The notes under the pieces: model-generated | Database searches by the model: none | The model's input: the letters and a program-made list of their open reading frames with translations, nothing else | Told to the model about the DNA's origin: nothing | Assembly: GCA_023362775.1 (NCBI GenBank) | Contig: JALMGJ010000020.1 | Location: 1,860,001-1,924,000 of the forward strand | Source: Charina bottae | Taxonomy: Eukaryota > Chordata > Lepidosauria > Squamata > Charinaidae | Direction of reading: 5' to 3' | Length of the DNA: 64,000 nucleotides | Made by a program: the position numbers and the translations under genes | In this document: positions 38,206 through 48,584 of the stretch, in pieces | How the letters are laid out: every line of letters starts with the position of its first letter | How positions within the stretch are numbered: the first letter of the stretch is position 1

Positions 38206-39734
38206 TGTGTCGCGAAATGATGCATGTCTAAAAAGTGTGTCACCAACATGAAAAGTTTGGAAAGCTCTGCATTAGTGTGTCGCGACAAAAGCCGGAAGTG
38301 CTGATGGTGTGTCGCCTCAGCGGCGGCACGCGCGGCGACAGTGGTGCGTGCAGCAGCGGCGCGCCATCAGCGCTTCCGGGTTTTAGAGCGAAACACGAGG
38401 CCGCCGCCGCTGCCATGCACACCACCACCATTGGTGTGTTTTGATATCTAAGCAATTATGCCATAATTCCCATGGGGCAGAAAATACTGTCTTGTAAGAG
38501 ACAGCTATCAGAATATGATTTACTGCTTTCCATTGCTTTTCACGTCTATTTCTATCATTCACTTCCATTTCTATCATTCTACTACTACTGTTCTACTATT
38601 AAATGCATCAGCCCTTCAAGGTAGGCTGGGTCAAGAAACAGATACCACAGGGATTCCAAGAATTCTGCTTTGTTATAATAAGGCATAATAACAGATTTTT
38701 GAAAGCTGTCCAAGCTTCTCCCTGTCCCATATTACACTAACAAAATCAAGGTGGGGTTATTCTGTGGTTCTTTCTCACACTTCCTTCAATCTCTGGACTG
38801 TGTAATTGTTTTCCCAATCCCTCCTTAACAGATCTTTCATACCATGGTCATTTCTAAATTCTTCTGCAAAATGCTGCATTGTATGGATTGCTTCAAATTA
38901 CTAAGACACGGTTTAATTACTAGTTCATCAGAAGAAAGGTGAAAAATAATTGAACAAATTATGTCACTTTGTTGACTTACATCAAGCCACAGACTTTCCA
39001 AAACTATATTATCAAAAAAGATATATAAGAAATATTACTTTTTCCAAGAATCTACCAACAGTGATTGTATGTCAGGTTAACAGAGCTAGTTTACCTGCTA
39101 ATGTAAAAGACTGATACTTTGGAGCCTTTGAGACTTCTGGTACTGCTAACAAGAACTGAGCAAGGCAGGAGAGAGATATACTTCCCTATCAGTTTTGCCT
39201 AATATTTTCTTTTTCTCTTGCAAACAAAGGGGTATGGAATTATTGCAAATATTCAGCTGTAAGCAAATGTGAATGATCTTATTTATGCTGGAGATAGTGT
39301 GAAATCATGCCCCTCTCTGGGTCATCTCTGGAGATACAATACTCTTCTGGCCTGATCCTCTTTCATTTCCTTAATATTGGAGGACTGGCAGAGAAGTATA
39401 AGCTGATGACAAGCGCTGGAAGTTTGAAGATTGGATCTCTTTTTCTGCCATCTACCTTACTTCCACCTTTGGAGAAGAAAATTCAGTTTAACCTATTTTC
39501 ATGGGACATCCTCTCAAATCACAGCTTGAACTGGGGTTTTCTAGGTTTTGAGAGAAATGGGGAAGAATGCTTAACAGAACACAATTTCAAGAACTATGAC
39601 ATCTACTTGGAAAGAAATCTACCTGAATCAAGCAGAAAACAATACCCTAATCAAGGAACTACCAAGGAGAAAACCACACACCTCCAAAACTGGCAGGGCA
39701 AGCTACGGTATATACAGGGAGCAAACCCCACACT

Positions 39735-39825
39735 CACTAGCACTGATGATGTTACCTAGGCGGGTAATGAAATGTCTGCAAGCAAACAACCAATCTCAGA
39801 GAGCACCAAGGACTCTACCTGAATA
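39735..39825 (+). repeat. Unnamed interspersed repeat fragment, copy 2
   Basis: Matches 5345-5432 (gatgttacctaggcgggtaa, tgaaatgtctgcaag, agagcaccaaggactcta). The 400 bases to its left have frames of up to 150 codons without recognisable motifs and may belong to the same element. Confidence 0.55.
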
Positions 39826-40533
39826 TTGTTTATCAAACTTAGGATTGTACCATACAATTTGGGCATCAAGTCAGAAAGTTTCTTAACCTTAATTTTAAGA
39901 ATTCTACACATACAAAAATACTAACAATTACTTGCTTACTGTGCTATAATTTTTTTATCAAAATAAAAGAATAATGGCTATGGTAATATTTTCTTACAAT
40001 GTGCTAAACAGAACCTTGATATTGCAAAACTAGTACTAAAACTCTCTTATATTCTGATGTTTCTTATTATTTCAAATGTACCTCTTGTTTTACTGTATTT
40101 GTTTCTTTTTAGAAGTACACGTTCTAAATTAACAGCATCTCTGCGAAACCAGTATCCTACATTATAGATAGAATGTTTAAATGAATCCATGTCTCTCATC
40201 TAATGTTCTCTTACAATTAATGAAGCCTTCACTGAAGCCCTACAAAATATTGAAACTCAATATGCATACATTATTTCCAAAAGTTCTGAAGCAAAGTCTG
40301 AATAAAAGAGTACAGATTTAAATCCCATCCTTTCCCAGTTGCCTCACTTAGGCCATATTCCTTGACTCACACTGACATCTAGTGGAGAAAAAAGGTAAAA
40401 TTACACAGCAAATAAATATTGTTTCAATTTCTTGCCTTCAATTTCTTTTTTACTAAGCTTCTCAGTTTTAGAAAGTTTTCTCTTTTGAAGTCTAATATGA
40501 ATATACAAGATTTTTGGCAACCAACTACTTATA

Positions 40534-41090
40534 CAGTCATGTAAAAAACTAAGTACCCTGCATTGAAATTTTTGACTTTTTCAACATATTTCAACATACA
40601 GGTATTTAATCTTAATTTCAGCAATACTGATAAAGGGGATATAACAAATATCATGCACCATTTATATTTTGTAGTCCATTATGTAATTGAAATAAACATA
40701 AATGCAACTTTCACATGTGGAAAAACTAAGTACCTGCCTACATTGATCACTACCTCAAATACCTACAATTTGAATCCAGTGTACCAGATCAGGTGCAAAT
40801 GATTAGAACATTGTTAGAGAGGATCTGGGAGGAACCTGTCGTATTGAAACCTCAGACATTTAGTTTGATTTGCTCTTTGTTGTTGACATGTGTGGTATCA
40901 CCTCAAAAGAGCTCTGGGAGGCCTTCGGAAAGAAGATTATACATGCCCATGAGACTGAGAAGGGATTTAAAAAGATTGCCAAACAATTGGACATCAATCA
41001 TTCCACTGTCCGGAAGATCATCTACAAGCGGAGAAGATTTCAAACAACTGCTAACTTGCCCAAGCCAGGCAGTCCCAAATTTGGCTGAGA
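40534..41090 (+). mobile_element. Tc1/mariner transposon, decayed left part
   Basis: After TA at 40532-40533 the sequence starts cagtcatgtaaaaaactaag, a Tc1-type end; a similar phrase (gtggaaaaactaagtacctg) recurs near 40720. A transposase N-terminus follows. No right end was seen before AGAP1 exon 42284-42439. Confidence 0.7.
40870..41086 (+). pseudogene. Tc1 transposase N-terminal fragment
   Basis: The 72-codon open frame (MLFVVDMCGITSKELWEAFG...) contains the DNA-binding helix-turn-helix of Tc1 transposases: ETEKGFKKIAKQLDINHSTVRKIIYKRR, then TTANLPKPGSPK at the usual GRPR-like linker. The catalytic DDE domain is absent. Compared with the intact Tc1 at 56477 ([28 protein letters not shown]), it belongs to a different and older family. 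Confidence 0.75.
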
Positions 41091-42142
41091 TGCAAAATGG
41101 GCACATGTAACAATGAAGGCTGTGGGGAATGCTGTTTCCAACTAGTAGTCTCACTTGCAATATCTCTCTCCTTGTGTACTAGTCAAACCAAAACTTTATT
41201 ACAGTCGAAGACTGGCATGGAATGTGTATGAGGAAACTGACTCCTGAAGACATGTGTATGAGGAAACTGACTCCTCCCAAATTCAAGTGGCATTTTTAAG
41301 CTCTCATCTGGAACGCATTTATACCACACTCCTGCTGTCAGAGGTTCATCGTAGGCACACCAATCAATCTCTCTCTAGAAATGCAAAGACACTCAACACA
41401 CACATCAGCTAAAAGGTGTAGCATACAATAGCCCTTCTCAGTCAAAAGGCACATCCTCAATTAGTTTTTCATAGTCAGGTCTGTGGATTTGGGCCACATG
41501 TGAAACAAAAAAGATGGAAGCAGACATCACCTTAGAAGAATAGCATATACGTAGTACGTCTCACCATGTTAATTGTTTTTATCCTAACAGATTCTACTTG
41601 GAATAACTGACTTTGTTTGCACTGAGGCGTGGGGACAAAGGATACTGTCTCCCATAGAAAAAGGTGTAATTTGGCTAAATAGGCCAAAGAATTGACAAAC
41701 TTTAAGGACAAGACCCCAGAAACATAAAATCTGTGGCACCTGGCATCCAACTTTTTTTCACCTTATCCACTGGGGCCAAGTGTTGCTATTCTTGAAAACA
41801 GGATTATGTTGCTTCAAAAATAAAGTATGTAGCATGGAATATGAACTAAGTATGAGATGGAATTATGAACTGACTACTGTTGTCCCTCACTCTATATACA
41901 TTTCAATACACCACAGAAACCATGGTAAAGGACAAATCAACCTAGTTATAAACTTTAAAAAAATAGCTACAAAAATAAAATAATTGTCACTACAAATTGC
42001 ACTGGAATTATGTCTCAATAAATAATCAACCACAGTCACAATAATCTCATCGTAAGAACAAAATGGAGGGTGTAACATATTTAGCTAAACTGTAATTTAG
42101 TTACCTCCTACAATATAAGAAAAATAAATTTAGATGCTTTTA

Positions 42143-42448
<306 letters not shown>

Positions 42449-42685
42449 TTAAAATCCATTTTAGCAAAAAGAAAATCAATTTCTTAATTGTATTTCTTAC
42501 TACAACACAGGATTTTTAAATATACATAGAATTTCTATAGAGAGAGAACATTATCGCTCTCCTTCACAAATCCTCTTGGAATTAATAGGCAATTTTTAAG
42601 CCAATATTGTTTCCCTCTATATTCTTTCCTCTTAAGTTAATTAAAGTTTCACATTTCTTTCCCTTTCCCTCCATTCTATGTAAGG

Positions 42686-42892
42686 CAGAGCTTTCCAAAC
42701 TGTGTGTGGGGACACGTTAGTGTGTCGGCTGCAGTGTCTGGGTGTGTCGCGGCTGCTGCTGCCTCCAAACCTGCCCTGCCAGGATTCCATGCAGGTCCTA
42801 TTGCCTGCCTTGTGCCCTGCTGTAAGAGTGTGTTGCGAAATTATGCATGTCTAAAAAGTGTGTCACCAACATGAAAAGTTTGGAAAGCTCTG
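42686..42892. mobile_element. Non-autonomous hAT element
   Basis: The ends cagagctttccaaactg and aagtttggaaagctctg are flanked by a 7-of-8 duplication (atgtaagg 42678-42685, aagtaagg 42893-42900). The interior (ggctgcagtgtctgggtgtg, ctgccctgccaggattcc) defines a subfamily shared with 37989-38269 and 52396-52612. Confidence 0.9.
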
Positions 42893-42900
42893 AAGTAAGG

Positions 42901-43150
42901 CCTCGTGGCTGATGTGGCCAGAGGCAAAACAAATTTTAATACAGCAGGTATACCATTTGCCAGAACTGTGAACCAAGGAAAACTTTATGTTGTCAGAACA
43001 AAAATATGCCATTTCCTTCTCCAGTGGATCACCTTTAGTCTGATTCTCATGAGTGACCCTTCTGGGAATGTACACATTCCCAAAGGCATAGCTCATAGTG
43101 TCACTGGGATGTTCAAGCCACTTGCCACTACATACATCAATAAATAACTC
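42901..43150 (-). mobile_element. Old RTE/Bov-B-like 5' fragment, antisense
   Basis: On the minus strand, gtgatccactggagaaggaa then atggcatat resembles the Bov-B 5' region gtggtccactggaggaggaa and atggcaacc. A decayed frame reads GDPLEKEMAYF. The similarity is weak outside that block. Confidence 0.4.
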
Positions 43151-44394
43151 CTTCATATATTAGTTCTCATATAGTCAAGAGTGGTATGCTGTATGCCACA
43201 CATAGAAAAGAGAAATTATAGGGAAAGTCCCCAAGCCTTCATAGAGGTAGACAGAGCCATTTCGGCCATCAAGTTCATCCATCTGCTCAGTACAGGAATC
43301 CAAATTGAAGCATACGGCTTTTTAACTTCTACTTGAACACATCCTACAAAGAAGAGCCCATTACCTCTGTGGCAATTGTCTCCTCTATCAAACTGCTCCA
43401 TTAAAGAATAACTAATAGAAGGACACAGTTTTCCAGTTAACTTAAACCCATTATTCCACAATTATTGTAAATGTACAGTTAGCAGGAACATTGCTCTTTA
43501 CATTTTATTTCCACTAAGGAGCCTGTATTTACCTGAAACCAAGGTGAAAATTTTGCTTCATAAATCTTAAGGTTGTTAACAGCCACTTTTTTTGATAGTA
43601 GAATGTAGGGACTGTTGGGTGCGCTATGGAGAATGCTTTACATGTGCCTTACAGGGCTTGAAGAACACACCTTTGTTTTGTCACATTCTCATCACTATGA
43701 CCCCATAGGATATTATTTTTTAATTGCAAAAGCTTTAAAAACCTTTATCTTCTTTATTTAAAAACCTTTATCTTCTTTATAATTAATGGCAAACTATTTG
43801 TAATACAATGGTTAATAAGCACCTTGAGTCCTCTTTGCATTCCAGTGACAAATGCTGATAGAATAACTGCATCATACACACATAGGGAATTAAATCTTTC
43901 ATCATAAGGTGATGATATTCTCCGTTAGACAGACTTATAACCAATGGATCTATACAGAAATTTGGGTGCAGGGAGGGGGACAATTCACTTGATAAGACTT
44001 AGTTTTCAATTCCTGGGCTATCTCCATTTCCTTTCTGTGAAGTTTTCCTGAATGTTTGTTAAATGTTGGTGCACAGAACTAAAAATAGGGGCTGACATGC
44101 TGAATACAGTACAACTGCTACTTCCTATGATATGGAAACTAAGCTTCTTTTTTTAAAAAAAAAATACATTATTGTATAAAATTTTTAACATATAACTTAC
44201 ATACACCTTGAGACAATTAAACGGGGTGTAAGGAAAGGAAAGAAAAGTGTGTGAAAGGGGAGACAAACAAACAAACAAACAAAAGGAAAAAAAGAGGTTT
44301 GGTTCTCGATTTCCTTAACTGTGATTAATATATTTGTCTCGTTACTTAATTGCTTGTTTAAATTACATTTGTTACTTTTCTATTTCTTACCTAC

Positions 44395-45048
44395 TTAATC
44401 ATTAAATCCTATATTTATTGTATTATTTTTTTGTATGTTTATCATATAGTCCAGAAACGGTTTCCAATCATTTTTGAATTTGTCCATATTCTTATCTTTT
44501 AACATCTCTGTTAGTTTTGCCATCTGTGCTAGGTCCATAATTTTTGTAATCCAGTCTTGGATTGTAGGGGTTTCTTCTTTCTTCCATTGTTGAGCGTATG
44601 TTATTCTGGCAGCTGAAATCATATATAGGAACAAGTTTCTATGTTTTTTCTCCAGTTCATTGTCCAAGAAGCCTAGTAAGTATAGTTCTGGTTTAATTTG
44701 TATGTCCATTGATATAATTGTTTTTATGGTTTCATGTATTGAGTTCCAAATTTTTTTCGCTTTCTTGCACGTCCACCATAGATGGTAAAATGTTCCATTT
44801 TCCTTCTTACATTTCCAACATTTACTTGATACATTTTTATACATTTTTGATAATTTCTCTGGAGTTATATACCAACGGTACATCATTTTGTAAAGATTTT
44901 CTTTTAAGTTATAATTTAATGTAAATTTTAAACTTTTTGTCCACATTTTTTCCCATTGATCATACATAATATTATATCCAAAATTTCTGGTCCAATTTAT
45001 CATACATTCTTTGACTTGTTCGTCTTCTAATTTTATTTGTAGTAGCAT
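44395..45048 (-). pseudogene. L1 ORF2 C-terminal domain
   Basis: A 217-codon frame from MLLQIKLEDEQVKECM to the natural stop after INIGFND. It contains KWEKMW-like and WYITPEKLSKMYKNV motifs, the cysteine-histidine motif CWKCKKENGTFYHLWWTCKK, and the TYAQQWKKEETPTIQDW segment. It lines up with the same region of the copies at 3327, 19581 and 22068. A frameshift around 45050-45170 separates it from the chimeric frame at 45159-46916. Confidence 0.88.
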
Positions 45049-45158
45049 TTTATAAAATTTAGTTATAGTATGATCAGTGTTATCAAATAGTTGGTTTTCT
45101 AACCACGTTGGTTCTCTTACAAATTTATAGTTCTTTTAATCTGATTTGAATTGTTCTT

Positions 45159-46916
45159 TTAACTGTAGGTATATAAACCAGTTACATTGATATTCCTTTT
45201 TTTTTCTAATTCTTCCCTTGATTTCATTTCAATTTTGTCCCCTTCATAGTATATTAAATCTTTATATTTAAACCAATTACGGTTATTTGTGCTTTCTATT
45301 CTCGTGAAAGCTTCTTGTGGGGATAACCAGAATGGTATATTTGGCAATAGTCTTTTCTTATATTTATTCCAAACTTTAATTAATGCTCTTCGTATACAGT
45401 GATTATTAAATATTTTATTTGCTTTAATTTTGTCATACCAAAGGTATGCATGCCAGCCAAATTTTAGATCATGGCTTTCCAAATATAATAATTTATGATT
45501 TTCTAATCTCACCCATTCTTTAATCCACATTAGGTTACAAGCTTCATAATATAATTGTAAATCTGGGAGTCCTAATCCTCCTCTTTCTTTAGCATCTTGT
45601 AATAATTTGTATTTTATTCGTGGTTTTTTCCCTTGCCATATAAATTTTGATAATTCTCTTTGCCATGATTTAAATGTATTGTCTGTAATCAGTATTGGTA
45701 TTGCTTGGAATAAAAATAATATCCTGGGTAGTACATTCATTTTAATTGTTGAAATTCTTCCCATTAAAGATAGATGTAATTTTCCCCACTTTTCTAAATC
45801 TTGTTTAATTTCTTTCCATAGTTTTACATAGTTGTTTTGGAATAGGTCGTTATTTTTTCTTGATATTATTATTCTTAGATATTTGGTATTTTTTACATTT
45901 TTAAATCCTGTTTTGTTTTCTAATATTTCTTGTGTTTTTCGATTCAAATTTATATTTATCATTTTTCTTTTATGTTTGTTGATTTTAAGTCCTGCCAATT
46001 TTCCAAATTCTTGTATATTTCTCATTAAGCGTTCTATAGATTCTACTGGGTTTTGTATTATTAATGCTATATCATTCGCGAAGGCCCTTAATTTAAAGCT
46101 TTCTTTTTTTATCTTAATCCCTTCTACTTTTTCGTCCTCTCTGATATCATTTAGTAAAATTTCCAGTACCAATATAAATAATAAGGGTGAGAGTGGACAC
46201 CCTTGCCTTGCTCCTTTTTCAATTTTAAATGTTTTTGTATATTCATTGTTAATTATAATTCTTGCTTTCTGGGTTGTATATATTGCTTTAATTGCTGTCT
46301 TAAAAGGGGTTCCGAAATCCATATAATCTAATGTCTTAAACATAAAGTCCCAGTTTAATCTATCGAATGCTTTTTCAGCATCTAAGAACAATAAAGTTAT
46401 TTCTTTTTCATTATGTGTCTGTGCATATTCTACTGAGTTAGCTTTACTTTGCTCCATACCATTCCTGTACTTTCTAAGAAATTCTTTAGCTTTTGGGATA
46501 GAAGTTAGTTTAAATCTTTCATCTTTGTATGTAAAACTTATTCCCTCTATTCTTTCCCATCTGTATAGTATTTTATTTTTCTTTAATATGTCAGTCAAGA
46601 AGGAGTATTCTTTTCTTTTCTTTAGTATTCTTAATGGTGTTTCTTTTAGTATTAATATATCTCTGCCTTCTATATTAACACTTTTATCGTAATTTGCTTG
46701 TACAATTAACTCCCTAGTTCTTTTTCTGGAGAATTCAATAATTATATCTCTTGGTTTGTTGTGGGTTTTTGCATAATGTGAATTTACTCGGTACAATTTC
46801 TCTATCTCATCCTCCAGTCTGTCTTCCTCCCAATTAATTAAGTCTGCGAGCATTTGAACAACTGTTTCTTCTATATCATTTTTTTCCTCTTTTTCTGGCA
46901 CACCTCTTAGCCTCAA
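45159..46916 (-). pseudogene. In-frame ORF1-ORF2 chimera of L1, 585 codons
   Basis: Residues 1-155 or so are the RRM and C-terminal domains of ORF1p (LRGVPEKEEKNDIEE, RDIIIEFSRKRTREL, AKEFLRKYRNGMEQ). From about residue 156 the frame continues without a stop into ORF2 reverse transcriptase: ITLLFLDAEKAFDRLNWDFM (motif A), GARQGCPLSPLLFILV (motif B), LRAFANDIALII (motif C with Asn for the first catalytic Asp), SLMGRISTIKMNVLPRILFL (thumb), IWQGKKPRIKYKLLQDAKER. The endonuclease and the first part of RT are missing, about 2 kb by comparison with a standard L1. The frame ends at 45159 through a shift near GLYTYS; the rest of ORF2 is at 44395-45048. RT activity is not expected. Confidence 0.88.
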
Positions 46917-46962
46917 ACAAAATTCTTTTTCCTTCAGTTCTAATAAGGCAATTCTATTTGAT

Positions 46963-47220
46963 TCAAAATTCTTCTATGTTGTCTATCCTTTCATTAGTTT
47001 TCTTGACTTCAGTTTCTATTTTCTTATCCATATTTTCCAACTTTTGTTCTATGCTTTTTTCTAAGTTTTCTATTCTTTTGTCTAACTTTGTTATATTTTG
47101 GGTGATACTTTGTGTTATTTTTGTTGTATACTCTTCAAACATCCCCTTTAACCAATCTCCTTCTCCCCCCACAAGCCCAGTTCCAGACCCTCTTCTCACT
47201 TGCTTACTTCGAGTATACAT
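46963..47220 (-). pseudogene. L1 ORF1 N-terminal part (coiled coil)
   Basis: ORF1p is the RNA-binding trimeric chaperone of L1. This 85-codon frame begins MYTRSKQVRRGSGTGLVGGE. Its second half is a heptad coiled coil (NITKLDKRIENLEKSIEQKL, then ENMDKKIETEVKK) that would form the trimer stalk. It stops with TGA at 46963-46965. The RNA-recognition and C-terminal domains continue in another frame from about 46916, so one frameshift separates the two halves. Confidence 0.8.
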
Positions 47221-47831
47221 TTCTAAATTATTCCTAGATTTGTTAAACCTTCTAAATATTTGGTGTTTTACAATACTTATACAATATTTTTACAGTGTTT
47301 TGCTTGTATTCAGTAGACAACACAGTTCTTTCTATATGAATAATCACAGAGTTTAGAGTGAGTTTGTAAGTTTGAAGATATGGCCGCTCGAAATAATTAA
47401 ATAATAGGTCCGTTTCTTGTCGGTTTCATGTGGTAGAAAAGAGCTCAGCAAGCAGACATACCATTACACAGTTTCAGATATCCCTTTCTTTTCTTTCTCT
47501 TTGGAGTTAGTTCTTTTTTCTTTTAGGAGTGAAGGGGCTGCAGTTTTACCTCTGTTTTGGTTGCAGCTGCGGATCCTCGTTAGATGTCTCTCTCCCACTT
47601 CCCAGCTGAGTGGCGTGCTGCCTTCATCTGAAGAGTCAGCGTTATTTCACTTTCTCTTTCACTCAGCCGTCCGGAAGCCTTCGGAGCTCAGCGTTTTGGT
47701 TTCTCCCTCTCCTGGAGAATTCCTCTTTTATCTCCGCATTGTTTGCAGAGCTTTTAGGTGCCGCGCTGCGAATTTTAGTGCGGAGCTGCACCAAAATTCA
47801 TCCTGTCGCCATCTTCACCGGAACTGGAACC
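47221..47831 (-). promoter_or_regulatory. L1 5' UTR / internal promoter region
   Basis: GC-rich compared with the rest of the element. At its very start the minus strand reads ccggttccagttccggtgaa then gatggcgac, a YY1-type motif (AAGATGGCG) at the position where mammalian L1s keep theirs. No ORF is expected on this strand. Confidence 0.6.
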
Positions 47832-48350
47832 GGAAACTAAGCTTCTATCAGTGCAACCTAAAATTGCATTTGCCTTTTTAGCAGTCAGGCTGTTGATTCA
47901 TATTCAGTTTGTGATCCACAAACCAGGTATCCTTATCATGTTCCTGGGTTTTTTCCCCCCAAGTTTCTCTCTATTAAATTTCATTCTGATATTTCTAGCC
48001 CAGTTTTCTAATCTAATCAGAATGTTAAGAATTTTGTTTCTGTTTTATAGGTTTTAGGTTCTTTTATGTTAGTTGAAAATGTGATAAACATTACCTCTAA
48101 CTCTTCTTCCAAATCAATAATGGAAACATTCAAGAGTAATAACACTGAATCCTGTGGCACCCCATTTCATGAGTAATTTTTGATGAGTATTATTTGAATG
48201 TTTTCAAGCCAACTTAAACGTCCATTCTTAAACACAAAGAACAACTTGGCTTTTATTAATTCCTCCACTTATTTTAAGCCAGGCACTTTCTACAATCTCA
48301 CTATGTTTATTCTTCTTTTGGTAATAACCTTAAAAATTATGGGAATACTT

Positions 48351-48580
48351 TTTTTTTGGTGCCTTCAAGTCAGTGTTGACTCCTGGGGACTGCCTGGATG
48401 AGTCCCTGCAGTTTCTTGGCAAGATTTTTGAAAGTGCTTTGCCCATGCCTTCTTCCTAGGTCTGAGAGAGAGTGAGTGGCCCAAGGTCACTTAGCTGGCT
48501 TTATACCTAAGGCAGGATTAGAACTCACTGTCTCTTAGTTTCTAGCCTGGTACCTTAACCGCTTCACCAAAGTGGCCTTC
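48351..48580 (-). mobile_element. tRNA-derived SINE (Sauria type), antisense
   Basis: On the minus strand it starts with a tRNA-like head: a TGGTGAAGCGG A box (48559-48569) and a decayed B box gagttctaatcc (48515-48526). The body has gtgaccttgggccactcact and the tail caacactgacttgaaggcac, which resembles the Bov-B 3' end, then an A run (plus-strand T run at 48350-48358). Possible short duplication tgggaat on both sides. Confidence 0.7.
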
Positions 48581-48584
48581 TGTG

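Larger units (their letters stand above)
37706..38440. mobile_element. Nest of at least three non-autonomous hATs
   Basis: There are two left ends (catagctttccaaac at 37706 and 37743) and two right ends (tttggaaagcactg to 37988, tttggaaagctctg to 38269). Three copies of one 8-mer separate them: gattagtg 37735-37742, tattagtg 37989-37996, cattagtg 38270-38277. The block after 38270 continues like the interior of the copy at 31071 but lacks a right end and fades out near 38440. The parsing is ambiguous because one end of each kind is missing. Confidence 0.82.
44149..47831 (-). mobile_element. Internally deleted L1 with intact ends
   Basis: The 15-base duplication ggaaactaagcttct (44134-44148 and 47832-47846) bounds a 3683-base element on the minus strand. 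It has a 5' UTR (47221-47831), ORF1, ORF2 C-terminal half and a 3' UTR ending in a poly(A) (plus-strand T run at 44148-44154). It is far shorter than a full L1 of about 6 kb because the end of ORF1 is joined to the middle of the RT. It lies in the same orientation as AGAP1. Confidence 0.9.
44040..48200 (-). mobile_element. CR1 LINE, antisense, split by L1
   Basis: The left part, 44040-44148 (gttggtgcacagaactaaaa, gctacttcctatgatatgg), and the right part, 47832-48200 (gcaacctaaaattgcatttg, attcatattcagtttgtgat, aatcctgtggcaccccattt), join into one antisense CR1 C-terminal region when the L1 at 44149-47831 and one copy of its duplication are removed. The CR1 therefore predates the L1. Confidence 0.75.

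Noticed and set aside
47417..47881. 154-codon plus-strand frame antisense to the L1 5' UTR, reminiscent of primate L1 ORF0
   Set aside because: It runs beyond the element into CR1 sequence and has no supporting motif; GC-rich antisense frames are expected by chance.
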